A DNA stretch of 21,214 nucleotides from Desulfuromonadaceae bacterium (GTDB lineage: Bacteria > Desulfobacterota > Desulfuromonadia > Desulfuromonadales > Syntrophotaleaceae), in the NCBI GenBank assembly GCA_021107335.1, contig JAIOSZ010000181.1:1-21214 (forward strand). The letters are read 5' to 3'. How positions within the stretch are numbered: the first letter of the stretch is position 1; each line of letters begins with the position of its first letter. The position numbers and the translations under genes are program-made. Shown in pieces: positions 10,013-17,831 of the stretch. The notes beneath the pieces are model-generated. The model had not been told where the DNA came from and made no database searches. It was given only the letters and a program-made list of their open reading frames with translations.

Positions 10013-11242
10013 CTAATTGGAGAGATTTTGCAGAGTCTCCTCCCGCCCTAAAGGTCTGCCTCCCTTAGCTGAAAATTGCTGGCTGAAAGCGGTCGCTTTT
10101 CCCAGCCAGTCGGTCAGTGTATGGCGTGGTTGATCCAGTTTTTTTCGGCCCTGCTCGTACCAGCGCCGCCAGGCGCGGGCCAGCCGCCGCTGTTCGTGCT
10201 GTGCCCGTTCCTGCCAACTCAATTCCCGTTGCAGATCGCGGGGGATCAGGGCAAGAATTTCACCGCGGTCGTGATCCAGGTCAGCCAGCAGTTGTTGTCC
10301 TGCCCGCTTCAGGGGAACGGTGGCTGTTGTTAGTTGCTCTGCCGCTCGCGTCAGGGTGTCGCTGACTACTCGGGCCGTCTCTTCCAGCCGTTGTCTGGCT
10401 GTGGGGTCCGATTCCTTGCTACTCATCTCCGATGCAAGTTGACTGCAATCTTCGGCGGCAGTTTCCAGGTTGAAGCGCAGGTTTCGCCACAGGTCGGCAA
10501 AGGCGCCGGTAGTTTCTTCGTAGGCCTTCTGGTATTGCAAAAGAGCGGCTGGAGGTTCTTTTTGCAGGGGGGCGGGCAGATGGCGATTGAGGGTTTCACA
10601 GGGTTCGCAGCGAAGAGTTTTATAGCGGCGGCGCAATTGCTGGCGCAGACGGAAATAAAGGAGGCGGCTGGTTAAAAAACCGTGCCCGGTGCAGGCCAGA
10701 TCGAGTACGCGAGGTCCCTCGATCTGCCAGATGGAGCGCCCCGCCACCTGGTTTTCTTGCTGCCGGTCCAGGATCAGCAGCAATTCCTCTGGCAGTTCCC
10801 GGCAAGATTGAGACCAGGCCTCTGCCAGTGATTGCATAATGTCACTGAGAGGACGCCCTTTAGGGGCGATTCTGCGCAGAGCTTTGTCGAGTCGGTTGCG
10901 AACCCGGTCGTAGAGCCAGAGGATGCGCGCCTCGGTGGAGCGGCCCAGCCGGGACATCGCTTCCGGGCTCAGGGCCTCGTCATTGAGAACGGCGCGAAAC
11001 TCTTCGGCGAGTTGTTCAACCGCTTTATGCAACTGAGCAGCTGTTTCATTCAGTTCGTCATCCAGTTGCTGCCCGGTTTTGTTCAGCTGCTCCTTGGCCT
11101 GTTCTAGGGCTTTTTTAACCGTGGCGTCTATCGTGGCAAGCAGGCTGTCGAGCAGGGGACGCTGGTCGGCCTGATTAAGAAAGGTATCCCTTCGGACCAG
11201 CCCGGTCAGTTGTTTGCGGCAGTTGGTAGGATCTCCAGCCAT
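10013..11242 (-). CDS. Uncharacterised coiled-coil protein of the MscS operon
   Basis: A 409-aa charged protein that I do not recognise. Predicted coiled-coil stretches, rich in Gln/Glu/Lys/Leu, lie at about residues 33-90 and 225-330. Between them is a more globular part containing EGPRVLDLACTGHGFL (about 175-190), which could contact membrane or partner, and a CxxC pair (CEPC, 212-215) that lacks a clear second pair for a zinc ribbon. The C-terminal part is very basic (QRRLARAWRRWYEQGRKK). There is no signal peptide or convincing transmembrane helix. ATG 11242 follows TAGGA at good spacing. As the first gene of the operon it probably works with the ATPase and MscS channel downstream. Confidence 0.75.
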   Translation of the reverse strand: MAGDPTNCRKQLTGLVRRDTFLNQADQRPLLDSLLATIDATVKKALEQAKEQLNKTGQQLDDELNETAAQLHKAVEQLAEEFRAVLNDEALSPEAMSRLGRSTEARILWLYDRVRNRLDKALRRIAPKGRPLSDIMQSLAEAWSQSCRELPEELLLILDRQQENQVAGRSIWQIEGPRVLDLACTGHGFLTSRLLYFRLRQQLRRRYKTLRCEPCETLNRHLPAPLQKEPPAALLQYQKAYEETTGAFADLWRNLRFNLETAAEDCSQLASEMSSKESDPTARQRLEETARVVSDTLTRAAEQLTTATVPLKRAGQQLLADLDHDRGEILALIPRDLQRELSWQERAQHEQRRLARAWRRWYEQGRKKLDQPRHTLTDWLGKATAFSQQFSAKGGRPLGREETLQNLSN

Positions 11243-11385
11243 TGTTTATTCCTAAAGTAGAGATTGGCGCTGACCGTAATTTGGGGCCTGGGGTTTCTGG
11301 GCCTGATGATGTTGTCATTAAGGATTCTGTTACAATTTACTCTAATCAGAATGATTTGGCGACCCTCAAAAAGAAGGATAAGGCT

Positions 11386-11857
11386 ATGGATAAGATTGGC
11401 CTTGGCATCAGCAGTTGTCGGCTCGGGCACAATGTTCGCTATGATGGCGGCCCTCATCGAGTTTCATCCCAGACATAAATTATTGCTTATGTCGCACAGC
11501 ATCGAGTTGGCCCGTCAGATGGGCAAGCTCGTGGCTCAGGCCGGTTTGTTGCCGGCTGTCGAGTTGTTTGATCAATATCAGCAACTGCTGATGAAAGTAG
11601 CTCGTCTGGCGGCTACACCGGCTAAACATGTCAATGTTTTTCAGCATGCCCTCGGTTACTTCAAGCACCAACTTTGTGCGGATGAAAAGCAAAAAATGCT
11701 GGAACTGTTCGACCAATACCGGCTGGGAGTCATGCCACTGAGTGTGCCGATATCGCCGTTAAATCACTACGTGCGTAAATACCGGCCTGCCTATTTGGAC
11801 GAGCAGGTTTATTTGCATCCCCATCCTGTCAAATTGCATCTGCGCACCGGTCTGTAG
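11386..11857 (+). pseudogene. Broken DUF523-DUF1722 fusion gene (internal deletion with frame change)
   Basis: From ATG 11386, preceded by AAGAAGGATAAGG, the frame gives M-D-K then IGLGISSCRLGHNVRYDGG, the start of a DUF523 domain. After that glycine pair (about 11446-11451) the homology jumps to another frame that reads ALIEFHPRHKLLLMSHS and continues as a complete DUF1722 (YbgA-like) domain, including KHVNVFQHALGYFKHQL and LNHYVRKY, to the stop at 11855-11857. In intact fusion proteins roughly 150-180 residues lie between these two points. So the middle of the gene is missing and the deletion was not a multiple of three. The DUF1722 half is still open and could be re-initiated from ATG 11441 or 11444. 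Both domains are of unknown function; YbgA-like proteins are sometimes found with photolyases. Confidence 0.78.
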
Positions 11858-12137
11858 TTGTAACAGGTCAAGAAGAAGCCCCTAGCCATCTTGAAGGAAT
11901 ACGAATAGGTGGTAGCAATACCGCACAACAAAGTTCACTGCCTGCAGTAAACGATGGTGGCAGCTGTGATTTGTGAAGGCACTTTTTAAGCGGTCGCATT
12001 AAAGGCTGTGTCAAAGGGTGTGTCAAAGGGTGTGTCAAAGGGTGTGTCAAAGGGTGTGTCAAAGGGTGTGTCAAAGGGTGGGGCGTTAGGAAGGGTGAGT
12101 GTGGAGCAGAATCGAAGCGAAAGATCGGGGGGCTGGG
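11858..12137. other. Gene-poor stretch between convergent pseudogene and receiver gene
   Basis: About 280 bp without a supported gene. It holds the 12-bp tandem repeat listed separately. A minus-strand open frame (11868-12074) exists only because the repeat length is a multiple of three and reads as Thr-His-Pro-Leu repeats; I do not call it a gene. No clear terminator was seen for either flanking gene. Confidence 0.6.
12001..12084. repeat. 12-bp tandem repeat, seven units
   Basis: The unit AAAGGGTGTGTC occurs five times without change (12013-12072). A variant first unit AAAGGCTGTGTC (12001-12012) and a degenerate last unit AAAGGGTGGGGC (12073-12084) flank them. This is a minisatellite likely to vary in copy number by slippage. 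It lies between the 3' ends of two convergent transcription units, not in a promoter. Confidence 0.95.
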
Positions 12138-12527
12138 TCAATTGTTTTCGATACCCATGACCGCGGTCTCGATGGCGGTCTGTAATTCTTGCGGTCGGAC
12201 CGGTTTAACAAAGATCGCCACGGGGTCGACAGTTTGAGCTCGTTCCATCAACTCGTTAGAAGAGTAGCCGCTGATAAAGATGATGGGCGTCGGGCCGAGG
12301 GCCCGCGCTCTATGAGCGGTCTCGATGCCGTCCATATCGCCGGTTAGGTTGATGTCCATCAGGATCACGTCGGGTTTAACCAGAGCCAATTGTTCAAGGG
12401 CCTTGCGCCCTGTCGCTACCGGTTCGCAGGTGGCATAGCCCATATTCTCCAGGGCCATGTTCATGGCCAATGCGGTAATAGCTTCGTCCTCCACCAACAG
12501 GACCCTGATTTTCTGAGTTTTATTCAT
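12138..12527 (-). CDS. Stand-alone receiver (CheY-like) response regulator
   Basis: A 129-aa single receiver domain with no output domain. The acidic pocket is VEDE, the phospho-acceptor is the Asp in VILMDINL, the conserved Thr/Ser site is IFISGYS, and the Lys is in FVKP. It closely resembles the receiver of the diguanylate cyclase at 16518 (both share MDGIETA after the phosphorylation site), so the two may answer to one kinase. ATG 12527 is the only possible start, since TAA lies three codons upstream. It has no good Shine-Dalgarno within 10 nt; AAGGTG lies about 14 nt before it. It is divergent from the multi-PAS kinase gene across a 450-bp gap, the likely partner. Confidence 0.9.
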   Translation of the reverse strand: MNKTQKIRVLLVEDEAITALAMNMALENMGYATCEPVATGRKALEQLALVKPDVILMDINLTGDMDGIETAHRARALGPTPIIFISGYSSNELMERAQTVDPVAIFVKPVRPQELQTAIETAVMGIENN

Positions 12528-12977
12528 AGGAGATTAAAATACACCTTTTATTGAAAAAACGAAACGAAAAACTGCGTTAGAATAAGAGGTTACTATCGAG
12601 GCACCTTTGTCTGGGATGGTGTTCGTCCTGATGGAATGGTGTGAGCATGATAATTGAAAAAATGTGCATTTAATGGGTTTGGTCTCATCTATTGGGTGAT
12701 TCTATTTTGTTGGCTCTTTCAGACCGAACTGAAAGAGGTTATTATTGAAAGCATAAATCTGTTTGTTCATAAATTTGGACGTGGTAGCAGTGAAACAAAG
12801 AACTCTCCGTGCTTGAGTTGTGATTGGCCCCTGGAGTTGCAGTGCGTCTAAGTGTCCCCAGGGGGTCATGGTCATGAATGGCAGATCGTCAGGTTTCAGC
12901 TTCGTGTTGCCGCAGGATGCAGAAAATCACGGTAAGTCGTTTGGCAGGGTGTTAACAGTGGAGACAGGATCAAGTTG
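12528..12977. other. 450-bp intergenic region between divergent receiver and kinase genes
   Basis: No gene is supported here; a 65-codon TTG-start frame (12654-12851) has no homology or ribosome-binding site. The stretch is more AT-rich than its surroundings. It contains a perfect 9-bp inverted repeat (12714-12737, listed separately) and a 7-bp one, CCCCTGG (12828-12834) with CCAGGGG (12858-12864). It must contain the promoters of both flanking genes, but I see no convincing -35/-10 pair. Confidence 0.5.
12714..12737. repeat. Perfect 9-bp inverted repeat in the divergent intergenic region
   Basis: CTCTTTCAG (12714-12722), loop ACCGAA, CTGAAAGAG (12729-12737). No T-tract follows on either strand, so an operator dyad or an RNA hairpin is more likely than a terminator. 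The role is inferred only from location. Confidence 0.45.
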
Positions 12978-15900
12978 ATGAAAACAGTTCTGGTTCTTGA
13001 AGGCAATGAACAGGACCATGGGGCGCTGCAAGCGCTTCTGCAGGATCACGGCTATACGGTCACTCAGGAGAGCGGTAAAGCCTTGCAGGTGTCCAAGGTG
13101 GCTCAGGATTCGGAACGTCACGATGGGGATAAGCATGAAGGTGCGCCTCTGGCAACGTTGCGCTCCAGTCTTTACGGCAATCTGTATGCCGTTACCCCGG
13201 CAGCAGACAATACCCTCGAAGTCACCGAGCCGCCTCAGGGCGTGGAGCAGCACTTTCTCGGCATTTATGAAAATGGCCCCCTCGGGATTTTCCGCTCCAG
13301 TCTCCCCGGCAAGCTGCTGAGCATCAATCCGGCCGGCGCGCGCATGCTCAAGTACGATTCGCCAGGGGACATGATCGAAGCGATCAACCGGGCAAACATC
13401 GGCGAAGCCCTGTATCTGGATAACAGTCATCGCCAGGAGATTCTTGCCGAGATTTTCGTCTCCAGGGACTGGCATGTTTACGAAGAACAGTTTCGCTGCA
13501 AAGACGGCAGTGTTATCGACTGCCTTTTCCATATGCGCGCGGTGCGCGATGGCGATGGCCGGGCCCTGGAACTGGAGGGCTTTCTCGAGGATATTAGCGA
13601 GCGAAAACGGGTCGAACGGGCGTTGCACTTTACCCAATTCGCCATCGATAAAACCATCGACCAGGCCTTCTGGATCGATGAAAAAGGGCGGTTCGTTTAT
13701 GCCAACGATGCCGCCTGCAATGAGATGGGCTACAGCCGGCAAGAATTGCTCGGCATGTCGGTTGTGGATATCGACCCGGACCATTCTGCCGACGTTTTCA
13801 GCAGGACGTGGCAGGAGTTAAAAAGGCATTGTTCCAAAACCTTTGAACGGCGGTTCCGGGCCAGGGATGGACGCATCTTCCCGGTGGAGGTGCGCGCCAA
13901 TTACCTGGTTTACGAGGGTCGGGAATACGTCTGCTATTTTGCCAACGATATCACTGAACGAAAACGGAACGACGAAGCCCTGAAACTGAGCCAGTTCATG
14001 ATCGACAGGGCGTCCCTTGGCATCTTTCGTGGCGACGATGACGGCCGGATTCTGTTCGTCAACGATTACTGGGCTCAGAACCTCGGTTATACGTCGGAAG
14101 AGCTCCGCTCTATGAGCTTCTTCGATATTGTTCCCAATCTGACCCCGGAATTCTGGCAGGAACACCGTCAAAAAGTAACCGCCAGCGGCTCGAATGCCTT
14201 TGAATCGGTGCATCGTCGCAAAGACGGGACGGAGTTCCCCGTGGAAGTCACGGTCAACTACATCAAGTACGGGGACGAGGCGTACCGTTGCTCCTTTGCC
14301 ACGGATATTACCGAACGCAAACAAAAAGAAGAGGCGCTGCATTTCACCCAGTTCGCCATCGACAAGACCATCGATCAGGCGTTCTGGATGACCGAGGATG
14401 CTCGCCTCTTTTATGTGAATGATGCGGCTTGTCATGCTCTTGGCTACAGCCGAGAAGAACTCCTGCAGATGTCGATTCCCGATATCGGACCTACCTTCCC
14501 TGCCGAGGTGTTTGCCGAGTATTGGCGGGAACTGAAAGAGAAGGGCTCGGTTACTTTCGAGACCTGGCATCGGGCCAAGAGTGGCCGAGTCTATCCGGTG
14601 GAGATCCGTGCCAATTACGTTGTGTTTGACGGTAAGGAATACAACTGTTCTTTTGCTACCGATATCAGTGAGCGTAAAGCAGTCGAGGAAACCTTGCGAC
14701 AGGCAAGTCTGATTGTGGAGGACAGCCCGGCGGTCCTGTTCCGCTGGTGGGCGGCCGAGGGGTGGCCGGTTGAGATGGCATCCAGAAACGTGATTCAATT
14801 CGGCTATACTTCGGAAGAACTGGTGTCCGAAACCGTTCATTTCGCTACCCTGATGCACCCGAAGGACCTCGATCGGATTGTTGCCGAGTTGCAGGCGTGT
14901 CTCTGTCGCGGTGAGGATCGGGTCAAATTGGAATACCGGATTGTCACCAAGCAGGGAGACGTGCGCTGGATTGATTCGCGCACCGCGGTCGAGCGGGATG
15001 CCGAAGGCCGGGTCAGTCACTATCAGGGCATCCTCATGGACATCAGCGACCGCAAGCGGGCCGAAGAAGCGCTGCAGGACTCGGAGCATAAATACCGCTC
15101 CATCGTCGAGCATGCTCCCTTCGGTATTACCCGTTCCACCCGGGACGGTAAACTGGTCAGCGTCAATCCGGCCCTGGCCGCCATTCTCAAATACGATTCG
15201 GCACAGGAGCTGCAGGAAACCATCAACCGTTCCAGCATTCAGGATGTGTTGTTTCCCCAGCCGTCACAGAGAGATCCCCTGGTGGAGAAGATTCTGTCAG
15301 GTGAGTCATGGCATGTCTTCAACAACCGGTTGCGCTGCAAGGACGATAGTTTTGTTACCTGCAGGGTCCATTCCCGGCGGATTCTGGATAAGAATGGACA
15401 GACTAGCGAGTTCGAAAGTTATCAGGAGAACATTACCGACCAGTTAGCGGCGGAAGAGGCCCTGCAGGAGAGCGAGGGAAAGTTTCGGGTGCTGGCGGAG
15501 ACCTCCCCGGTGTCAATCTGTATCTACCAGGGGGAAAAGATCCTTTATGCCAATCCCGCTACCGAGCGATTGTTCGGCTACAGTCTCGAGGAGTTGCTCC
15601 GAATGAAGTTCTGGGACTGGGTCCGGAAGGATTTTCAGGAAGAGGTTCGTGAGCAGGGACTGGCCCGTTTAAGGGGCGAGGATGTGCCCGGTCAGTATGA
15701 GAGCCATGTTGTTTCCAAGGCCGGCGAGGATAAATGTCTGCTGGTATCGGCCGGGGTAATAGAATACCAGGGCCAGCCCACCGGGATCGCATCCTTCCTT
15801 GATATCACGGAGCGCAAGCGGTCCGAAGAACTGATCAAAGCCTCGTTGGCCGAAAAGGAGGTGCTGCTGCGGGAGATTCATCACCGGGTCAAGAACAACC

Positions 15901-16469
15901 TGCAGGTGGTGTCGAGTCTGCTCTATCTGCAATCGCAGAAACTCACCGATCCCGAGCTGCAAAGCCACTTTCTCGAAAGTCAGAGCCGCATCTGTTCCAT
16001 GGCTCTGGCCCATGAGCAGCTCTATCAATCCAAGAGTCTCGCCGAGGTAAGCGTAAAATCCTATGTGGAGAGTTTGGCAGGTCAGCTGCGGCAGGTGTGT
16101 CAGCGTCCCGAGCAGCAGATAGAGTGCCAGACGGTTATCGACGATATCGTGCTCGATATCGAAAAGGTGATTCCTTGTGGCCTGTTAATTACCGAGTTGC
16201 TGTCCAATGCTTACAAGCATGCCTTCGCTGATGGTAGAAGCGGAAGTATCACCATCTCGATGAAGCAACTTGGTGAGAAATTGGTGTTGTCCGTGGCGGA
16301 CGATGGTGTGGGACTACCCGCGGGTCTGGATTATCGTCATACCACAACCCTCGGTCTGCAACTGGTGACGGCACTGACAAATCAACTCAACGGCACTCTT
16401 GAAGTAAAAAGAGAAGGCGGAACCCTGTTTCGGGTGACTTTTGCTGATTCTTCGGCCTGCGACGGCTAA
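12978..16469 (+). CDS. Soluble multi-PAS sensor histidine kinase (HisKA_2 type)
   Basis: An 1163-aa cytoplasmic kinase with no membrane segment. In order (approximate): a receiver-like fragment (1-36, only the first strand-helix-strand); a partial PAS copy (57-77); seven PAS domains (95-215, 215-335, 335-453, 454-573, 574-700, 705-828, 833-953), most ending in the DI(S/T)ERK-type linker; a HisKA_2 dimerisation domain with EIHHRVKNNLQ (phospho-His likely the second His, about 969); and an HATPase domain with the N-box in ELLSNAYKHAF and the DDGVGLP loop. PAS2 and PAS4 share a 17-residue identical start (LHFTQFAIDKTIDQAFW), and PAS1 and PAS6 are also alike, showing internal duplication. ATG 12978 is used rather than the adjoining TTG 12975. 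It lies 48 bp before the diguanylate cyclase, a probable target. Confidence 0.9.
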   Translation: MKTVLVLEGNEQDHGALQALLQDHGYTVTQESGKALQVSKVAQDSERHDGDKHEGAPLATLRSSLYGNLYAVTPAADNTLEVTEPPQGVEQHFLGIYENGPLGIFRSSLPGKLLSINPAGARMLKYDSPGDMIEAINRANIGEALYLDNSHRQEILAEIFVSRDWHVYEEQFRCKDGSVIDCLFHMRAVRDGDGRALELEGFLEDISERKRVERALHFTQFAIDKTIDQAFWIDEKGRFVYANDAACNEMGYSRQELLGMSVVDIDPDHSADVFSRTWQELKRHCSKTFERRFRARDGRIFPVEVRANYLVYEGREYVCYFANDITERKRNDEALKLSQFMIDRASLGIFRGDDDGRILFVNDYWAQNLGYTSEELRSMSFFDIVPNLTPEFWQEHRQKVTASGSNAFESVHRRKDGTEFPVEVTVNYIKYGDEAYRCSFATDITERKQKEEALHFTQFAIDKTIDQAFWMTEDARLFYVNDAACHALGYSREELLQMSIPDIGPTFPAEVFAEYWRELKEKGSVTFETWHRAKSGRVYPVEIRANYVVFDGKEYNCSFATDISERKAVEETLRQASLIVEDSPAVLFRWWAAEGWPVEMASRNVIQFGYTSEELVSETVHFATLMHPKDLDRIVAELQACLCRGEDRVKLEYRIVTKQGDVRWIDSRTAVERDAEGRVSHYQGILMDISDRKRAEEALQDSEHKYRSIVEHAPFGITRSTRDGKLVSVNPALAAILKYDSAQELQETINRSSIQDVLFPQPSQRDPLVEKILSGESWHVFNNRLRCKDDSFVTCRVHSRRILDKNGQTSEFESYQENITDQLAAEEALQESEGKFRVLAETSPVSICIYQGEKILYANPATERLFGYSLEELLRMKFWDWVRKDFQEEVREQGLARLRGEDVPGQYESHVVSKAGEDKCLLVSAGVIEYQGQPTGIASFLDITERKRSEELIKASLAEKEVLLREIHHRVKNNLQVVSSLLYLQSQKLTDPELQSHFLESQSRICSMALAHEQLYQSKSLAEVSVKSYVESLAGQLRQVCQRPEQQIECQTVIDDIVLDIEKVIPCGLLITELLSNAYKHAFADGRSGSITISMKQLGEKLVLSVADDGVGLPAGLDYRHTTTLGLQLVTALTNQLNGTLEVKREGGTLFRVTFADSSACDG

Positions 16470-16517
16470 AAAAAATCGTCAGGTGCCAGAAAACCTGTTT
16501 TAGGAAGTGAGGCGGTC

Positions 16518-17828
16518 TTGAAAGGTAAAGTTCTGATCGTTGAAGACGAGGCGCTGATCGCTCTTAGTATCGAGAAGTGGCTGTGCAACCTTGGTCATGA
16601 GGTTTGTGGCATCGTTGCCTCCGGTGAAGAGGCTCTGGAGCGGGCCGCCGCTCTGAAGCCTGATCTGGTGCTGATGGATATCCATCTGGCCAGTGCTATG
16701 GACGGTATTGAAACCGCAGCTCTGATCCGCGAAAGGCTAGCGATTCCGTCCGTTTATTTGACCGCTCATGCCGACGAGGAAACTTTGTCTCGAGCAAAGC
16801 AAACGGACCCCTTCGGGTTTATACTTAAGCCCTTCCATAAGATCGATTTGCGCATCGGCCTGGATATGGCTTTGCACCGGCGGGCCACCGAATTGCGCGC
16901 CAGAGAGAGCGAAGAAATGTTTCGCCTGGTCACCGAGGGCATCGATGATGTCTTCTGGCTCAGCAGCCCTGATCTGAAGGTTTTATATTATGTCAGTGCT
17001 GCTTATGAGAGATTGTGGGGCCGTTCGCGGGACAGCCTCTATCGTAATCCCAAGTCTTTTCTCGATGGTGTCCATGAGGACGATATGGCTCGGGTCGTCG
17101 CAGTTTTTGCCCAGCCCGGTCAGGAAACTCGCGAACTAGAATATCGGCTGGTACGTCCTGACGGCTCCATTCGCTGGGTCAGGGACCGGCGCTTTCCCGT
17201 TTTCGATCAACGGGGCCAGTGCCTTCGACTAACCAGTATTGTTACGGATATCAGCGAACAGCGGCAAGCTCGGGATGATTTACTGGAACTCAACAAAAAG
17301 CTACAGCAACAGGCCACCCACGATATGCTGACCGGTTTGCCTAATCGACGGCTGTTCATCGACCGTCTTGAACAGGCCCTGGCCCACGCCCGACGCTTTG
17401 GCGGCCGAGTTGGTATGTTGTTTATCGACCTCGATGGTTTTAAAGACATTAACGACCGATTTGGTCACCAGGCAGGCGATGAAGCCTTGGTCCTCATCGC
17501 TAAGCGAATCAAGCTGCTGCTGAGAGAGGTGGACAGCGCCGCTCGTCTGGGGGGCGATGAATTTGGTATCGTCCTGCCGGATATCGCGCTGCTTGAGGAT
17601 GCCGAACTGGTTGGAGAGAAAGTGCTGCAGGAGGTCCGGAAGCCTTTTGTCATGCGCAAGGTTAGCTGTACGCTCGGCGCGAGCATCGGCATAACCATCT
17701 ATCCCGATCTCGGTGAGACTGTTGATGACCTGATCAGCCGTGCGGATAAAGCCATGTACCAGGTTAAGAAAGACGGCAAGGGGGCCGTTGCTGTCTATCA
17801 ATGCCTCGATCTTGATAATGGGGCGTGA
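16518..17828 (+). CDS. Receiver-PAS-GGDEF diguanylate cyclase response regulator
   Basis: A 436-aa protein that should make cyclic di-GMP from two GTP when its receiver is phosphorylated. The receiver (about 3-118) has D10, phospho-acceptor D54, T82 and K104. A PAS domain follows (about 132-250: FRLVTEGIDDVFW ... RWVRDRRFPVFD ... TDISEQ). The GGDEF domain (about 265-432) has an intact GGDEF (345-349) and, five residues before it, REVD (336-339), the R-x-x-D allosteric I-site, so product inhibition is expected. The start is TTG 16518 with GTGAGG upstream. It is 48 bp downstream of the multi-PAS kinase. Its stop is only 3 bp from the stop of the convergent MshEN-receiver gene, whose domain is of a c-di-GMP-binding type. 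Confidence 0.94.
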   Translation: MKGKVLIVEDEALIALSIEKWLCNLGHEVCGIVASGEEALERAAALKPDLVLMDIHLASAMDGIETAALIRERLAIPSVYLTAHADEETLSRAKQTDPFGFILKPFHKIDLRIGLDMALHRRATELRARESEEMFRLVTEGIDDVFWLSSPDLKVLYYVSAAYERLWGRSRDSLYRNPKSFLDGVHEDDMARVVAVFAQPGQETRELEYRLVRPDGSIRWVRDRRFPVFDQRGQCLRLTSIVTDISEQRQARDDLLELNKKLQQQATHDMLTGLPNRRLFIDRLEQALAHARRFGGRVGMLFIDLDGFKDINDRFGHQAGDEALVLIAKRIKLLLREVDSAARLGGDEFGIVLPDIALLEDAELVGEKVLQEVRKPFVMRKVSCTLGASIGITIYPDLGETVDDLISRADKAMYQVKKDGKGAVAVYQCLDLDNGA

Positions 17829-17831
17829 TGT

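Noticed and set aside
11312..11336. TTGTCA ... TACAAT as a promoter for the broken DUF523-DUF1722 gene
   Set aside because: The spacing is only 13 bases, too short for a standard sigma-70 promoter.
11264..11449. N-terminal hydrophobic extension of the DUF1722 frame (a possible membrane anchor)
   Set aside because: This is the wrong-frame reading of the upstream region and of the DUF523 start; the true start with a ribosome-binding site is ATG 11386 in the other frame.
11868..12074. Minus-strand open frame coding Thr-His-Pro-Leu repeats
   Set aside because: It exists only because the 12-bp repeat is a multiple of three; it has no ribosome-binding site or homology, and the rest of the frame is not protein-like.
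12654..12851. 65-codon TTG-start frame in the receiver-kinase gap
   Set aside because: There is no Shine-Dalgarno and no recognisable motif; composition matches the AT-rich intergenic region and it contains the inverted repeat.
13818..15113. Long 431-codon minus-strand open frame inside the kinase gene
   Set aside because: It is a shadow of the PAS-repeat coding strand with biased codon use; the sense frame has unmistakable PAS domains.
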